64,000 bases of DNA from positions 1 through 64,000 of the forward strand of contig NZ_CP007544.1 in NCBI RefSeq assembly GCF_000478825.2. The letters run 5' to 3'. A model generated the notes under the pieces. That model searched no databases, was not told where the DNA came from, and saw nothing but the letters and a program-made list of their open reading frames with translations. The stretch is from Synechocystis sp. PCC 6714 (GTDB lineage Bacteria; Cyanobacteriota; Cyanobacteriia; Cyanobacteriales; Microcystaceae). Positions 27,190 through 36,000 of this stretch are shown piece after piece (position 1 is the first letter of the stretch; every line of letters starts with the position of its first letter). Made by a program: the position numbers and the translations under genes.

Positions 27190-28017
27190 TTAATCAATCA
27201 AACAAATTTGATTACGTCCTTGAGCTTTTGCTTGATAAAAAGCTTGATCTGCTTCACCGATTAGCTTAATCGGAAACTCACCATAATTGGGAACGATAGA
27301 ACAAATTCCTATACTTAGTGTGATATGCGAAGCAACAGTGGAAGCCTGATGAGGAATAGCTACTTTATTAACCTGTTCCATAATGGTTCTTGCAATACAA
27401 TAAGCGCCTTTCCCGCTAGTTAATGGCAGAATAATAGCAAACTCTTCTCCTCCGTACCGAGCAACTAAATCTCCTGGACGATGAACTATAGATAGCAATA
27501 ACTCTGCAACATTTTTTAATGCCATATCTCCTGTATAGTGACCATAGTGATCGTTATACAATTTGAAGCAATCAATATCAATCATAATTAGAGCAATAGG
27601 AGTTTGTTCACGCTCTGCTCGACGCCACTCTTTCATTAATGTTTCGTCAAAATATCGTCGGTTAAATATTCCTGTTAGCCCATCTATTATGGATATTTCT
27701 CTTAATTTTTTGTTAGCACTTCTAAGATTATTTTCCAAAATTTTTTGCTGAGTAATATTGGTTAATGAACCAATAGAACCCAAGCAATTTTCATTTTTAT
27801 CAAAGAGAAAAATACATCTTGCTAATACAAAAATAACGGTTTGATCACGATGAAGAAATCTATATTCTTCTTCCCAAAATGAGTGAGTCTGAAAGGCATT
27901 TTGCCAAGATTGCATCATTCTTTCTAAATCATCTGGATAAATTCGATTAATCCAGCCATGCCCTAAACACTCTTCCAGAGTGATGTCTAATAAATATTCA
28001 GTATAGGGATTAATATA

Positions 28018-28970
28018 TAGCCAACTGAAATAAGAGTGGGGCGGACGGTATGTATAATGCTATATTATGAATAATGACTAAACTAATAAGCAACTTATGG
28101 CATACGATCTTGATTTACGACTAAGAGTAATAGGTTTTCTAGAAGAAGGGAATGGTGTAACGAAGGCATCAAAAATATTTAGGGTAGGTAGAGAGACAAT
28201 TTATAGATGGTTAAGCCGGGAAAATCTGGAACCAACGAAGGTAAAGAACCGGCGTCGGAAGATAGATATAAAAGAGCTGGAGAAAGATGTGATGGAAAAT
28301 CCAGATATGCCGATGAAAGAGAGAGCAAAGAAATTCGGTGTAACTCCTAGCGCACTGTCATATAGATTTAAAGAAATGGGAATTACGAGAAAAAAAAACA
28401 GTTACTATATAAACAAAGAGATGAAGAAAAAAGAGCAGAATATCAAAAAATCCTGAAAGAGCTAATTCTAATTTATGGGGTTGCAAGCCTTGTATTCATA
28501 GATGAGGCTGGTTTTGAGGAGTTTGCCTCTTCAGTGTACGGATGGTCAAAAAGAGGAGAAAGAGTATATGGGGAAAGGCAAGGAAAAAGAGGAAAGAAAG
28601 AAAACCTTGTAGCAGGTAGAAGAAAGAATAAAAAAGATTTAATAGCACCGATGCTATTTAGTGGAAGTTTAAACGCCGAAGGTTTTGAAGGATGGCTTGA
28701 ATTATACCTGATACCTGCATTAACAATTCCATCGGTATTAATTATGGATAATGCGCCTATTCATAGAAAGAGTAGGATTAGAAAAATAGTAGAAGAGGCA
28801 GGACATACAGTTTTGTTTTTACCTACCTACTCACCAGATCTTAATGACATAGAGCATGATTTTAGTGCATTGAAAAGAGCAAGAATATACGCCTCTCCAG
28901 GTGTAAGCATAGATGAAATTATTCGTAACTACTGTGCAGCATAGTGCCCCATAGTTATTTTAACTAGCTA
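28018..28970 (+). mobile_element. ISY100-like IS630/Tc1-mariner insertion sequence (953 bp)
   Basis: The element starts TAGCCAACTG and ends AACTAGCTA. The two ends match as imperfect inverted repeats of about 25 bases that both reach a GGGGC block. It is flanked by TA at 28016-28017 and 28971-28972, the target duplication of this family. Its size and 282-codon transposase reading agree with what I recall of ISY100 from Synechocystis. Confidence 0.9.
28097..28944 (+). CDS. IS630/Tc1-mariner transposase, read through a -1 shift at an A9 run
   Basis: The first frame (28097-28456) gives a helix-turn-helix head: LRLRVIGFLEEGNGVTKASK, GRETIYRWLSREN and a second HTH FGVTPSALSYRFKEMG. The DDE catalytic part lies in the -1 frame from about 28399 to 28944: FIDEAGFEEFA, LIMDNAPIHR and SPDLNDIEHDFSALKR supply the D, D and E positions. 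The two frames join at nine A residues (28390-28398). A -1 shift there gives 282 residues. It may be programmed frameshifting, transcriptional slippage or a disabling indel. Confidence 0.85.
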
Positions 28971-29098
28971 TAAATACAATAACCATCTACGTCATTACGA
29001 TAAATACCAACGGGAATATGGTCTAAGAGATTTACCGAAGTGGCAGAATCAGTGACAGTCTTATCAGCAATTAATTTCAGTATATCCACCGCTATCAC

Positions 29099-29562
29099 AA
29101 CTTTGAACTATTTAGATAATCTAGGATATTCTATTTCATAAGTGATATATTATACCCACCGTTCATTCTGCACTTCCAAATTTTATCAATTTCCAGGTTT
29201 TAGGCACAAGGAAACCGGTCAAATGATCAATGCTATCTTGACTCCCTCCTACTTATCTTTGTCAGTGGTTTCTCTGGCAATCGTCAAATATTAAGCAGGA
29301 CTTAGAAATCTCCTAAGATCCACTTAATACGTCAAACCCTTGATCTGTATGGTTCCCGGCACTTTATAGTCGTCGTCCCTCCCTTTTTTACTGCCTCCCC
29401 ACCCCCCCGCCGGACGAAGGTTAATCATCAATACCCAAAGCCACTGACCGGCGGCCCCCCGAGTGGGGCAAGAAGGCAAAAACTGGATAAATTACTAGAG
29501 GTTGGTTGGCGATCGCCAAAAGATAAGTCAAGGCATATTTTGGCCAATGGCCATTTCAACCC
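29099..29562. repeat. Gene-free stretch with dispersed element copy 3
   Basis: About 29345-29480 repeats the GGTTCCCGGCACTTTATAG element in full, including the CGGCCCCCCGAGTGGGGC end, and thus matches the 24.48 kb copy over about 130 bases. An AAATTACTAGAGGTTGG motif variant follows at about 29490. No gene is seen. Confidence 0.5.
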
Positions 29563-30000
29563 TTAATTGTTCTGGTTAGCAACGCATTTATTAACCAGTT
29601 CAACGTCAATGTCTAACTCCTTGGCAATTTCAGTAATGGTCAAGCCTAATTTTTTTAATAGGGGTACGGTTTCCAGTTTGCCCTTGAGTAAGCCTCGTTG
29701 TTCCCCTTCCCGTAAGATTTCTTGATAGACTGCGGATTTTTTCATAATTTCACTCCTTAAAATTGTTCTAATAAACTCAGGGGCCAGCAGAATTCCCCAA
29801 AAAACCGAGGTTGCAGCCATCAGATTTGCCTTAACTCAATTATCCTCAATCTGATCTAGTACAGTCGCCACTTCCCTCAATTTTAATGCGGGGTCAGAGG
29901 TCTGCGTCAATACTGCTAGGGGCAACAGCCCTGCTAGCAATCAGGCGACATAGTCTTCGGAAAATGATTCAGCGAGGAATTTGCAGAGATTGTCGAACAT
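29563..30000 (-). pseudogene. Second Rpn-family relic with two nonsense changes
   Basis: The sequence parallels 9971-10456 from MFDNLCKFLAESFSEDY to the end CVANQNN and carries the same missing nuclease core, so the two copies share a deleted ancestor. Here a TGG has become TGA (YVA-stop-LLAG) and a CGA has become TGA (EDN-stop-VKAN). The longest open piece is the last 85 codons. Confidence 0.75.
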
Positions 30001-30007
30001 ACCCAAA

Positions 30008-30188
30008 TTTTACTGGCGATCGCCTCTCCAATGCAGAAGTCATGGCCCTAAGAAAATGTTGCGCCAAGTTTGGTCTGGGCCGTGACCTGTGGAGGAAGGA
30101 TAAACCCCAGCCCCTCAAGATGGGAGAACGGCAAGAACCAGAGAAACAGACAGTTTTGGCCCCAGGCACTATCTCACGGGAAGAATGA
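30008..30188 (+). pseudogene. C-terminal fragment of a Rad52-like single-strand annealing protein
   Basis: The frame reads LSNAEVMALRKCCAKFGLGR then DLWRKDKPQPLKMGE, stopping at 30186-30188. The A-x-ALRRCxAKFGLGxxLW pattern is typical of Rad52/Rad22- and DUF1071-type annealases of plasmids and phages. The N-terminal body is absent; it is joined directly to the Rpn relic. Confidence 0.45.
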
Positions 30189-30240
30189 CTCAAGAAAAAG
30201 GCACAGACTTAGATAAAATGCGCGATTAGAAAAAATTATC

Positions 30241-30582
30241 CTAGCCGACTTCCAAATATCTTTGAGGACTATGAGTCTGGATACGTTGGCCAATAGCAAA
30301 CATTAAAGCCGCCAACTGAGAAGAATCCAAATTTCTAACCAAAAGCTCAGGAGATAAGGCTCCAAAGGATAAAGACGCATAAAAATCATCGGCAAACCCT
30401 GGCGACAAGCGGTCAGCCGCATCAATCAGTTCGTTGAGACTGTCAATGGAAGGAGAGACTTTACGGTTCAAGACCTCTGAAATGTTCTGGGGGGTTCTCC
30501 CTGCTTCAGCCGCCAAAAACTTCCCCTTTATCCCATGGGCATGCAGTTTGGCACGAAACACCTCTATAAAGTCTCTCTTCAT
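30241..30582 (-). CDS. Small HTH (XRE/Cro-like) regulator
   Basis: From the ATG at 30582 the protein has 113 residues. FRAKLHAHGIKGKFLAAEAG, then RTPQNISEVLNRKVSPSIDS is a helix-turn-helix of the Cro/cI kind. The C-terminal part (LVRNLDSSQLAALMFAIGQR) may serve for dimerisation. The open frame continues upstream to 30669 without a suitable start. It faces away from the replication-like gene at 31034, as plasmid copy-control or maintenance repressors often do. Confidence 0.65.
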   Translation of the reverse strand: MKRDFIEVFRAKLHAHGIKGKFLAAEAGRTPQNISEVLNRKVSPSIDSLNELIDAADRLSPGFADDFYASLSFGALSPELLVRNLDSSQLAALMFAIGQRIQTHSPQRYLEVG

Positions 30583-31033
30583 TACTTTAATTAACTTTAT
30601 TTCTGAACTAATGGTGCTAGAATTAACCCGAAAGATTAATAGGCAAGCTCCAATCCCAATGTAACACATAGAAGAGGATCGTTATGCTCCAGAAATTAGT
30701 CCATGAGTGACATTGACCGAATTTATGAGTTTTCGTATACCAAAGCACGTTCTTGTCCTGGCTGTTCAGTTAAACAGTATCTAATTTATTTAGCATAGGT
30801 TTACCTTAAGCCTTTATACCTGCAACTAGACATTTTCAGAACTTAATTGCACAAATCAGATCAGCGTCTTATCTCCGTAAATCCACGCAAATAGACCTCA
30901 AACTTGCCAAAAACGGCGCAATGCTGAAAACCAAATTGCAATTTAGTAACTTACTTCCCCAATTTTTATCCTTTACAAAAATAAAAAAGGCGGAGGGCCT
31001 TGAGCACCCAACGCCCCAAAAAAATCTTTAAAT
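30583..31033. promoter_or_regulatory. Probable control region between the repressor gene and the Rep-like gene
   Basis: About 450 AT-rich bases separate the two divergent genes and hold no ORF of note. A GGCG..CGCC inverted repeat enclosing GGGCCTTGAGCACCC lies just upstream of 31034. Position suggests that promoter and operator sites for both genes are here, but I can define none precisely. Confidence 0.35.
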
Positions 31034-32524
31034 ATGACTCAATTCTACAAGCTAACCAGCCAAACCATCGATCAGTTAATCGCCGCCGATTTACCAAAGT
31101 CCGCCCACAAGCTCTGGCTATGGGTTTGCCGCCTTGACCCCTTTGGGAACCGCCAGGTGCAGATCACTTGGGAAAGGGCCAACGAAGCCCTGAGTATCAG
31201 CAAGACCACTTTCTACCGTGCCCTAGGTCAATTAATTAATTCAGGTTTACTAATTAGCCAGAAGATAATCGGCTTTTGCGTTAGTCCCAAAAATGGGACT
31301 CAAGACCCAAACTTGGAAATCGAGTCCCAAAATTGCAATCCCCAGTTCCAAAAATGGGACTCCTCCTTATATAAAGAATTTAAGATTCTCTCAGAAAGAC
31401 CAGACTACAAGAGCGAGGAAAAAGAAAAAATTCCAGATCCAGAAATCAATACAAATGGACGATGTAATGGAATTAAGCCAAAAATCCCAGAAAAACTAGC
31501 TACGGCAGAAGTTAACCAAAACTCATCTGTAAAACCTGTAGGTCAAGGAGAAGAAAAATATTCCGCCGCCCGCCGTACTAAAAAGCGCACGAAGAAGAAC
31601 CAAGACTTTGATTGGCTTCCTGATGGCCCCTGGAGTATTGAGGGCAAGCTAGACCCCAATTTCCGGGATTGGTTGGCGAAGAACTGGCAGAAGCGTTATG
31701 GCGGAGACTTCCACGACAGACAGGCAGATGTGTTGGCCCATTTCAGGAAAGACCCCGCTAATTTGCCCATTCGCTGGGAGCAATATCAGAAGGAGTTTGT
31801 CCATCGGGTAGAAAATACCCAAATGCGCCTCGCCAATGGCTGTCAAATCCCTGAAGACCAGCAACGGAACCTAATTACCCATCAACGGGCTGTGACGGCG
31901 GTTCTACCCCCAGAAATGAATCCTGTGGCTGTGGTGGAACCCACAATTGCACCAGTGCTTCCCCCAAGGGCAGAAGAAGTTACTAGGGGTTTGGAAGTTG
32001 TTGAACCTGTGGCGGAATTATCCCCTGGTAAAGATTTTGAAGAAGCTGAGCTGGCCACCACGGAAATCATCCCCCCAGATTGTGAACCTTCTCCCTGGGA
32101 AAGTGACTGCTCCACCGAGGAACCCCAAGAAGTGACTGGGGATGTGTTTGTGTCAGCGGTGAGTGTTGAAACCCTTAGTAAAAATTCTCAAACGGAATCT
32201 GCCCCTCCTGAAAATTCTTCCCCGGCCTCTGAATACACCATCCTTCCCGACGGCACTCGCTTAAAAGTTTTCCAACGCCAGCAAAAATCCGAGCCTGTAG
32301 CCCCAGAACAAGCCAAAGCATTCAAGCAAATGGTGCAGGGTTTGCTCAAGGGTTTTGGTAGTAAGCGAGAAGTTTGCCCCAAGCCCCAGTCTGAATTGGA
32401 ACGACTCAATCAATGGCTCTACGACCCCATCCTACGAGAGGAAGCGATTAATTATGCTCGGCGATCGCCAAATTACAAATATTGCTCCGAAACTGACCAA
32501 ATCATTCACTGCGAGGAGTTCTAG
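31034..32524 (+). CDS. Plasmid replication-initiator-like protein with N-terminal winged helix (496 aa)
   Basis: Residues about 5-80 (QTIDQLIAADLPKSAHKLWL, DPFGNRQ, ISKTTFYRALGQLINSGLLI) form a winged-helix head like that of RepA/primase-alpha-type plasmid proteins. A basic patch AARRTKKRTKKNQDF lies near residue 180. The remainder is rich in Pro, Glu and Ser and ends with a conserved-looking helix. It precedes the methyltransferase gene and overlaps its probable start. The Rep role is inferred from the head domain and the plasmid-type neighbourhood. Confidence 0.5.
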   Translation: MTQFYKLTSQTIDQLIAADLPKSAHKLWLWVCRLDPFGNRQVQITWERANEALSISKTTFYRALGQLINSGLLISQKIIGFCVSPKNGTQDPNLEIESQNCNPQFQKWDSSLYKEFKILSERPDYKSEEKEKIPDPEINTNGRCNGIKPKIPEKLATAEVNQNSSVKPVGQGEEKYSAARRTKKRTKKNQDFDWLPDGPWSIEGKLDPNFRDWLAKNWQKRYGGDFHDRQADVLAHFRKDPANLPIRWEQYQKEFVHRVENTQMRLANGCQIPEDQQRNLITHQRAVTAVLPPEMNPVAVVEPTIAPVLPPRAEEVTRGLEVVEPVAELSPGKDFEEAELATTEIIPPDCEPSPWESDCSTEEPQEVTGDVFVSAVSVETLSKNSQTESAPPENSSPASEYTILPDGTRLKVFQRQQKSEPVAPEQAKAFKQMVQGLLKGFGSKREVCPKPQSELERLNQWLYDPILREEAINYARRSPNYKYCSETDQIIHCEEF

Positions 32525-33299
32525 CCATGGAAAGCTTAAACACCTCGACCTATTTGCCGGATGTGGTGGATTCACCCTCGCCGCAGAACAAACCGGAGGA
32601 AAAATACAAACAACTCAGTTTGTTGAAATCGACCCCGACTGTCATACCGTCCTCCAATACCACTGGCCCCATATCCCCATCCACGCCGACATCAGGGACT
32701 ATTACCCAAGCCCAGGGCAATTTGACCTTGTTACCGCTGGTTTCCCCTGCACCGGCACCAGTAGCGCAGGAACCAAAACAGGCCTCCACCATCCTGAATC
32801 AGCCCTCTTTCGGGAAGTGTTACGCATCGTTGCCCAGTGCCATCCCCCATTTGTCGTCATTGAGCAACCCCTGGGAGTTATCCATCGAGGCCTTAGAGCA
32901 ATCCTTGGCGGACTCCGAATGGTTGGTTATCAAAGCGAAGTTGAAATTATCTCGGCGGCGGAGCTGGGAGCGGGGCACCGCAGGGAAAGATTGTTTGTTG
33001 TTTCCTACCCCCACGGCCTGTTTGGGCACCTACCGCCAAGCTGGGTCGAACAAGTTGGAGCAATGGTTCAGGAGCAACGGGTTAATTCCCAATGGCTCAC
33101 AGTTAAGTGCAACCGCCTATGCCCTGATTCAGGGTTATCCTTCTCACTGGTTTCAGGCCTTGGCTCCCAATCCTGCATTGTCCCCACCGGAACCCCCGGC
33201 AGAATTAAAGCCCGCAAACTGGCCGGCAGAACTGTTACCCCAGGACAAGCCAGTATTGCCATCAACCGAATCCTCTACCTCCATTCCCTTATCCCCTAG
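32454..33299 (+). CDS. DNA cytosine-5 methyltransferase (Dcm family), overlapped by another frame
   Basis: The motifs run in the family order: I HLDLFAGCGGFTLA near residue 31, IV AGFPCTGTSSAG with the catalytic cysteine near residue 92, VI VVIEQPLGV (EQP where ENV is usual), VIII ELGAGHRRERLFVVSYP and X TPGQASIAINRIL. The length of about 281 residues is short, leaving a small target-recognition region. The ATG at 32454 lies inside the end of the Rep-like gene. It probably protects or marks a plasmid-borne sequence; the target cannot be read from the sequence. Confidence 0.75.
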   Translation: MLGDRQITNIAPKLTKSFTARSSSHGKLKHLDLFAGCGGFTLAAEQTGGKIQTTQFVEIDPDCHTVLQYHWPHIPIHADIRDYYPSPGQFDLVTAGFPCTGTSSAGTKTGLHHPESALFREVLRIVAQCHPPFVVIEQPLGVIHRGLRAILGGLRMVGYQSEVEIISAAELGAGHRRERLFVVSYPHGLFGHLPPSWVEQVGAMVQEQRVNSQWLTVKCNRLCPDSGLSFSLVSGLGSQSCIVPTGTPGRIKARKLAGRTVTPGQASIAINRILYLHSLIP

Positions 33300-33561
33300 T
33301 AAAAATTCTGAGCAGAAGTCAAAACGGCGATCTCGGGGCCAAGGTAGCGGTTACATCCAATTGCACTATTGCGAAAAACAGACCTCAAGGGGCAAAAAAT
33401 CCTATGAGCAGTACTATTACCACTATGAGCTGGAAATAAAGGGGAAACGGGTTAAACGCTCTGCCTATATTCCCGAGGATAAGCTTGATGTGGTGCAGGA
33501 ATGGGATAGGAAAAAATTGAATGTAACCTTTATCCTGCAATATCTTGGCAAGACTGTCTAG
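32527..33561 (+). CDS. Second open frame inside the methyltransferase gene, with its own conserved-looking domains (344 aa)
   Basis: The first 100 residues are Ser/Pro/Thr/Gln-rich, as expected of a frame imposed on another gene. Residues about 115-225 (LADSEWLVIKAKLKLSRRRS, GKDCLLFPTPTACLGTYRQA, NKLEQWFRSNGLIPNG, LIQGYPSHWFQAL) closely resemble the C-terminal segment found in cyanobacterial C5-methyltransferases and their partner proteins. Residues 265-344 (GSGYIQLHYCEKQTSRGKKS, YYYHYELEIKGKRVKR) form another basic domain beyond the methyltransferase stop. Its ATG follows the Rep-like stop by two bases. The stop TAG is supplied by an ACTGTCTAG repeat. Confidence 0.6.
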   Translation: MESLNTSTYLPDVVDSPSPQNKPEEKYKQLSLLKSTPTVIPSSNTTGPISPSTPTSGTITQAQGNLTLLPLVSPAPAPVAQEPKQASTILNQPSFGKCYASLPSAIPHLSSLSNPWELSIEALEQSLADSEWLVIKAKLKLSRRRSWERGTAGKDCLLFPTPTACLGTYRQAGSNKLEQWFRSNGLIPNGSQLSATAYALIQGYPSHWFQALAPNPALSPPEPPAELKPANWPAELLPQDKPVLPSTESSTSIPLSPSKNSEQKSKRRSRGQGSGYIQLHYCEKQTSRGKKSYEQYYYHYELEIKGKRVKRSAYIPEDKLDVVQEWDRKKLNVTFILQYLGKTV

Positions 33562-33620
33562 TTAGTAATAGACACTATAAGTTCAAGTTAATGTCTAGCG
33601 GCTGATGGACGGTGTAAAGT
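33553..33620. repeat. First two ACTGTCTAG/GACAC-type repeat units
   Basis: Unit one (33553-33576) is ACTGTC ... GACACT. Unit two (33591-33620) is TGTCTAG ... TGGACGGTGTAAAGT. They open a series that continues in each gap to 37.4 kb. Confidence 0.7.
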
Positions 33621-33763
33621 CACCGCTAGGCAACTCTATTTTTCCCGACATGTACTATTACCTATAGCTCCCCTAATCACTACCGATGACAGCTCACTTT
33701 TTGAGAAAGTATGAACTAATAAAATGATCCTCTTTGATAATCTGGTCTGCGTTAGGAAACAAA

Positions 33764-34052
33764 CCCCCAGTAATTTTTGTGAAACTGTCTAGTTCGATGT
33801 CTATTAAGCACTTGATAGTGTCCGCCATATTTCTTTTTTTACTGTCTAGTCAGCATGAGACAGTTCACTATCAAATTTTTCAAACCTTTACTAAATAAGG
33901 CTTTAAAGTATCTAGTCAACAATGGACATTGTAAATTGGCTGAATATTTTTGATGTCTAGTAGTGGCTGGACAGTGGTAAATCTCAAGACTGTGGCTCCA
34001 AACCCCTAGTAATTTTTTTAGGACTGTCTGGTGGATAGAAGACAGTGTAAAG
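33764..34052. repeat. Composite intergenic repeat module G1
   Basis: The order is an AACCCCCAGTAATTTTT head, ACTGTCTAGTTCG with TGATAGTGTC, a perfect palindrome ACTGTC-N12-GACAGT at 33841-33864, TATCTAGTCA..TGGACATTGTAAA, TGTCTAGTAGT..CTGGACAGTGGTAAA, then AAACCCCTAGTAATTTTTTT and a second perfect ACTGTC-N12-GACAGT at 34023-34046. The same order recurs in G2 and G3. The flanking part of the gap (33562-33763) holds no gene. Confidence 0.8.
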
Positions 34053-34123
34053 CTCCTAATAGACAGCCAATGGATTTTGTTACAGGGTTTGCCAGAATTG
34101 TTCATATCCCCAGCGTTTACCCC

Positions 34124-34669
34124 ATGCGTTTACCTATTTTTCCTATTGTTGCCAGTATTTTAATGTCCACCTTGCCTGTGGTGGCCCAAGTTATCCCCTC
34201 ATTTGTTGGGTTACGCTATGAAGCTATCTCAGATCCCGACCTTGAAACCTTGGTTTACAAAAACCTTCCAGCGGGCATGGTTTCTGAAGGAGACTCCATA
34301 GTCGGTGAAGTTGATATCCCCCAACCCTTGTCTGTTTCCTGGTATCGCCTGGGGGATGTGCGCTATATGTGGTTTGAGAAAATTCTTTCTAATGTCATTA
34401 CGGAACGTCCCAAAGGATTAAAGAATCATCAAACCATTTTGGTTTTGGATGCGGTGCAACTGCCCGATGGGGAATTTTATCTTTTGCGTGGATGTGAACG
34501 TAACGGTGAACAAGATCCAGAAATTTTTGTTGTTGGAGACACTACAGATCCAGACTCAGAATGGGTCACCGAATTTAAACAAGTCTGGCGGGCCAATCGG
34601 CAAACGGAAAAGCTTGAAAAAATCTCCCCTGTCGGTATTCGCTGTGAGAATCCAGCCTGGGGGATCTAA
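34124..34669 (+). CDS. Secreted hypothetical protein (about 181 aa)
   Basis: I chose the ATG at 34124 because it begins a signal peptide (RLPIFPIVASILMSTLPVVA, then Q). The mature part contains YEAISDPDLETLVYKNLPAG, TILVLDAVQLPDGEFYLLRG and DPEIFVVGDTTDPDSEW. A diverged and broken homologue lies on the minus strand at 55283-55515. The gene sits alone between repeat modules G1 and G2. The family is not recognised. Confidence 0.65.
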   Translation: MRLPIFPIVASILMSTLPVVAQVIPSFVGLRYEAISDPDLETLVYKNLPAGMVSEGDSIVGEVDIPQPLSVSWYRLGDVRYMWFEKILSNVITERPKGLKNHQTILVLDAVQLPDGEFYLLRGCERNGEQDPEIFVVGDTTDPDSEWVTEFKQVWRANRQTEKLEKISPVGIRCENPAWGI

Positions 34670-34677
34670 ACGCATTG

Positions 34678-34915
34678 CCGAAACTGTCTATTAACCATTT
34701 GATAGTGTCTAGTTTTACTCCCTTCTTAATTGTCTAGTTGGTAGGAGACAGTTAGTTTTGTTTTTTCCAGAATCTCTGCTGAGTAAGCTTTTAAGTTATC
34801 TAGTCAGCACTGGACATCGTGAAGTAGCCGCAGCATTTATGTGTCTTGTCAGTGCTGGACAGTTGTAAATTCTAGGAATGGCTGTGAACCCCTAGTAATT
34901 TTTTGAGGTCTGGTT
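34678..34915. repeat. Composite intergenic repeat module G2
   Basis: It repeats the order of G1: ACTGTCTATTAACC with TTGATAGTGTCTAG, TTGTCTAGTTGGTAGGAGACAGTT (given here as TTGTCTAG ... GAGACAGTT), TATCTAGTCAGCACTGGAC, TGTCTTGTCAG..CTGGACAGTTGTAAAT, then GAACCCCTAGTAATTTTTT. It directly precedes the SDR gene. Confidence 0.8.
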
Positions 34916-34975
34916 ACATAACCGACTTACCATGGTTGGAGAATAACCATAGCTTGGTATGGAGAATAATTCCGA

Positions 34976-35761
34976 ATGTCCACTTCTGCCTTTCCCAGAA
35001 CCGTTTTAGTCACTGGTGTTACTGGACGTACAGGTTCATTGGTGTTCCAAAAATTACAGGCTCAGCCGGAATATTTTACTGTCAGAGGATTGGGGAGATC
35101 ACCGGAGAAACAGCAACAGGTGCTTGGGGAGCAATCGACGTGTTTTGTAGGAGATATACGCAAACCAGAAACTTTAGTCGAGCCTCTGCGGGGCTGTGAT
35201 GTTTTGGTAATTTTAACCAGTGCGATTCCTGTGGTGGTTGGACAACCAGAACCTGGGCAACGTCCTCCCCTTGGGTTTTTGACGGGAGAGATGCCGGAGG
35301 ATGTCGATTATCATGGTCAGGTGAATCAAATTGAAGCGGCTAAGGTGGCTGGAGTCGAGCATATTATTCTGGTGGGTTCGATGGGAGGAACCAATCCAGA
35401 TCACATGCTAAATAAGATTGGTGATGGCAATATCTTGCTCTGGAAACGCAAGGCTGAGCAATACTTGATTGATTCTGGTATCGATTACACGATTATTCGG
35501 GCAGGGGGTTTATTGGATCAGCCTGGGGGTAAGCGAGAGCTTTTGGTGGGGAAGGACGATCAATTACTAATTGATCCACCGGAGGGTATTCCGACTTCTA
35601 TTCCCCGTGCTGATATTGCCGAATTAGTGGTACGGGCAATTATTGAACCTCAAGCCCGTAACAAAGCTTTTGATGTGATTTCCAAGCCAGAAGCCGATAC
35701 TACGGCCACTGTTACGAGGGATTTTGCTGGCCTTTTTTCCCAGACAATGCCGGGATTGTAA
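34976..35761 (+). CDS. Atypical SDR, NAD(P)-binding protein
   Basis: The 261-residue protein starts with TVLVTGVTGRTGSLVFQKL, a TGxTGxxG cofactor motif of atypical SDRs (NmrA-like or SDR_a5). It continues with GDIRKPETL, VAGVEHIILVGSMGG and YTIIRAGGLLDQPGGKREL, as in small plant and cyanobacterial homologues of unknown substrate. The YxxxK pair of classical SDRs is absent. It forms a single-gene cassette between modules G2 and G3. Confidence 0.85.
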   Translation: MSTSAFPRTVLVTGVTGRTGSLVFQKLQAQPEYFTVRGLGRSPEKQQQVLGEQSTCFVGDIRKPETLVEPLRGCDVLVILTSAIPVVVGQPEPGQRPPLGFLTGEMPEDVDYHGQVNQIEAAKVAGVEHIILVGSMGGTNPDHMLNKIGDGNILLWKRKAEQYLIDSGIDYTIIRAGGLLDQPGGKRELLVGKDDQLLIDPPEGIPTSIPRADIAELVVRAIIEPQARNKAFDVISKPEADTTATVTRDFAGLFSQTMPGL

Positions 35762-35763
35762 GC

Positions 35764-35976
35764 TTCTGTAATTTTTTAAGACTGTCTAGTGAAATGTCTA
35801 TTGGTTACTTGGTAGTGTCTATTCTTGATTTTCCCAACTGTCTAGTGAGCAGGAGACAATAATGAGGTATATTTTCAGAATCTTGTTTGGGCAAGCATTT
35901 TAAATGCCTAGTTATCACTGGACAGTGTAAAGTATCGGAACATTACTAGTGTCTAGTAGTCACTGGACAGTAGTAG
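35764..35976. repeat. Composite intergenic repeat module G3
   Basis: The order again is TGTAATTTTTTAAG, ACTGTCTAGTGAAATGTCT with GGTAGTGTCT, AACTGTCTAGTG..GAGACAAT, TGCCTAGTTATCACTGGAC, then GTGTCTAGTAGTCACTGGAC followed by AGTAG. It lies between the SDR gene and the HTH gene at 36001. Confidence 0.8.
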
Positions 35977-36000
35977 ATATTTGACCCGTGGAAGAATCCA

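Larger units (their letters stand above)
27190..29098 (-). pseudogene. PAS-GGDEF diguanylate cyclase gene interrupted by an IS element
   Basis: The 3' part (27190-28015) encodes the end of a PAS domain ([20 protein letters not shown], then PDDLERM), a PAC segment and a GGDEF domain with [12 protein letters not shown] and the active site RYGGEEFAI. The 5' part (28973-29098) encodes NLLDHIPVGIYRNDVDGYCI. Removing the IS and one TA joins GYCIY to INPYTEY in frame. Intact, it would make cyclic di-GMP; GGEEF is a competent active site. The 3' part could still be translated from an internal ATG at 27918 as a 242-residue protein. Confidence 0.8.

Noticed and set aside
29886-30188. Full 100-codon frame read as one gene
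   Set aside because: The first 40 codons are antisense to the Rpn relic; only the last part resembles a Rad52-type annealase.
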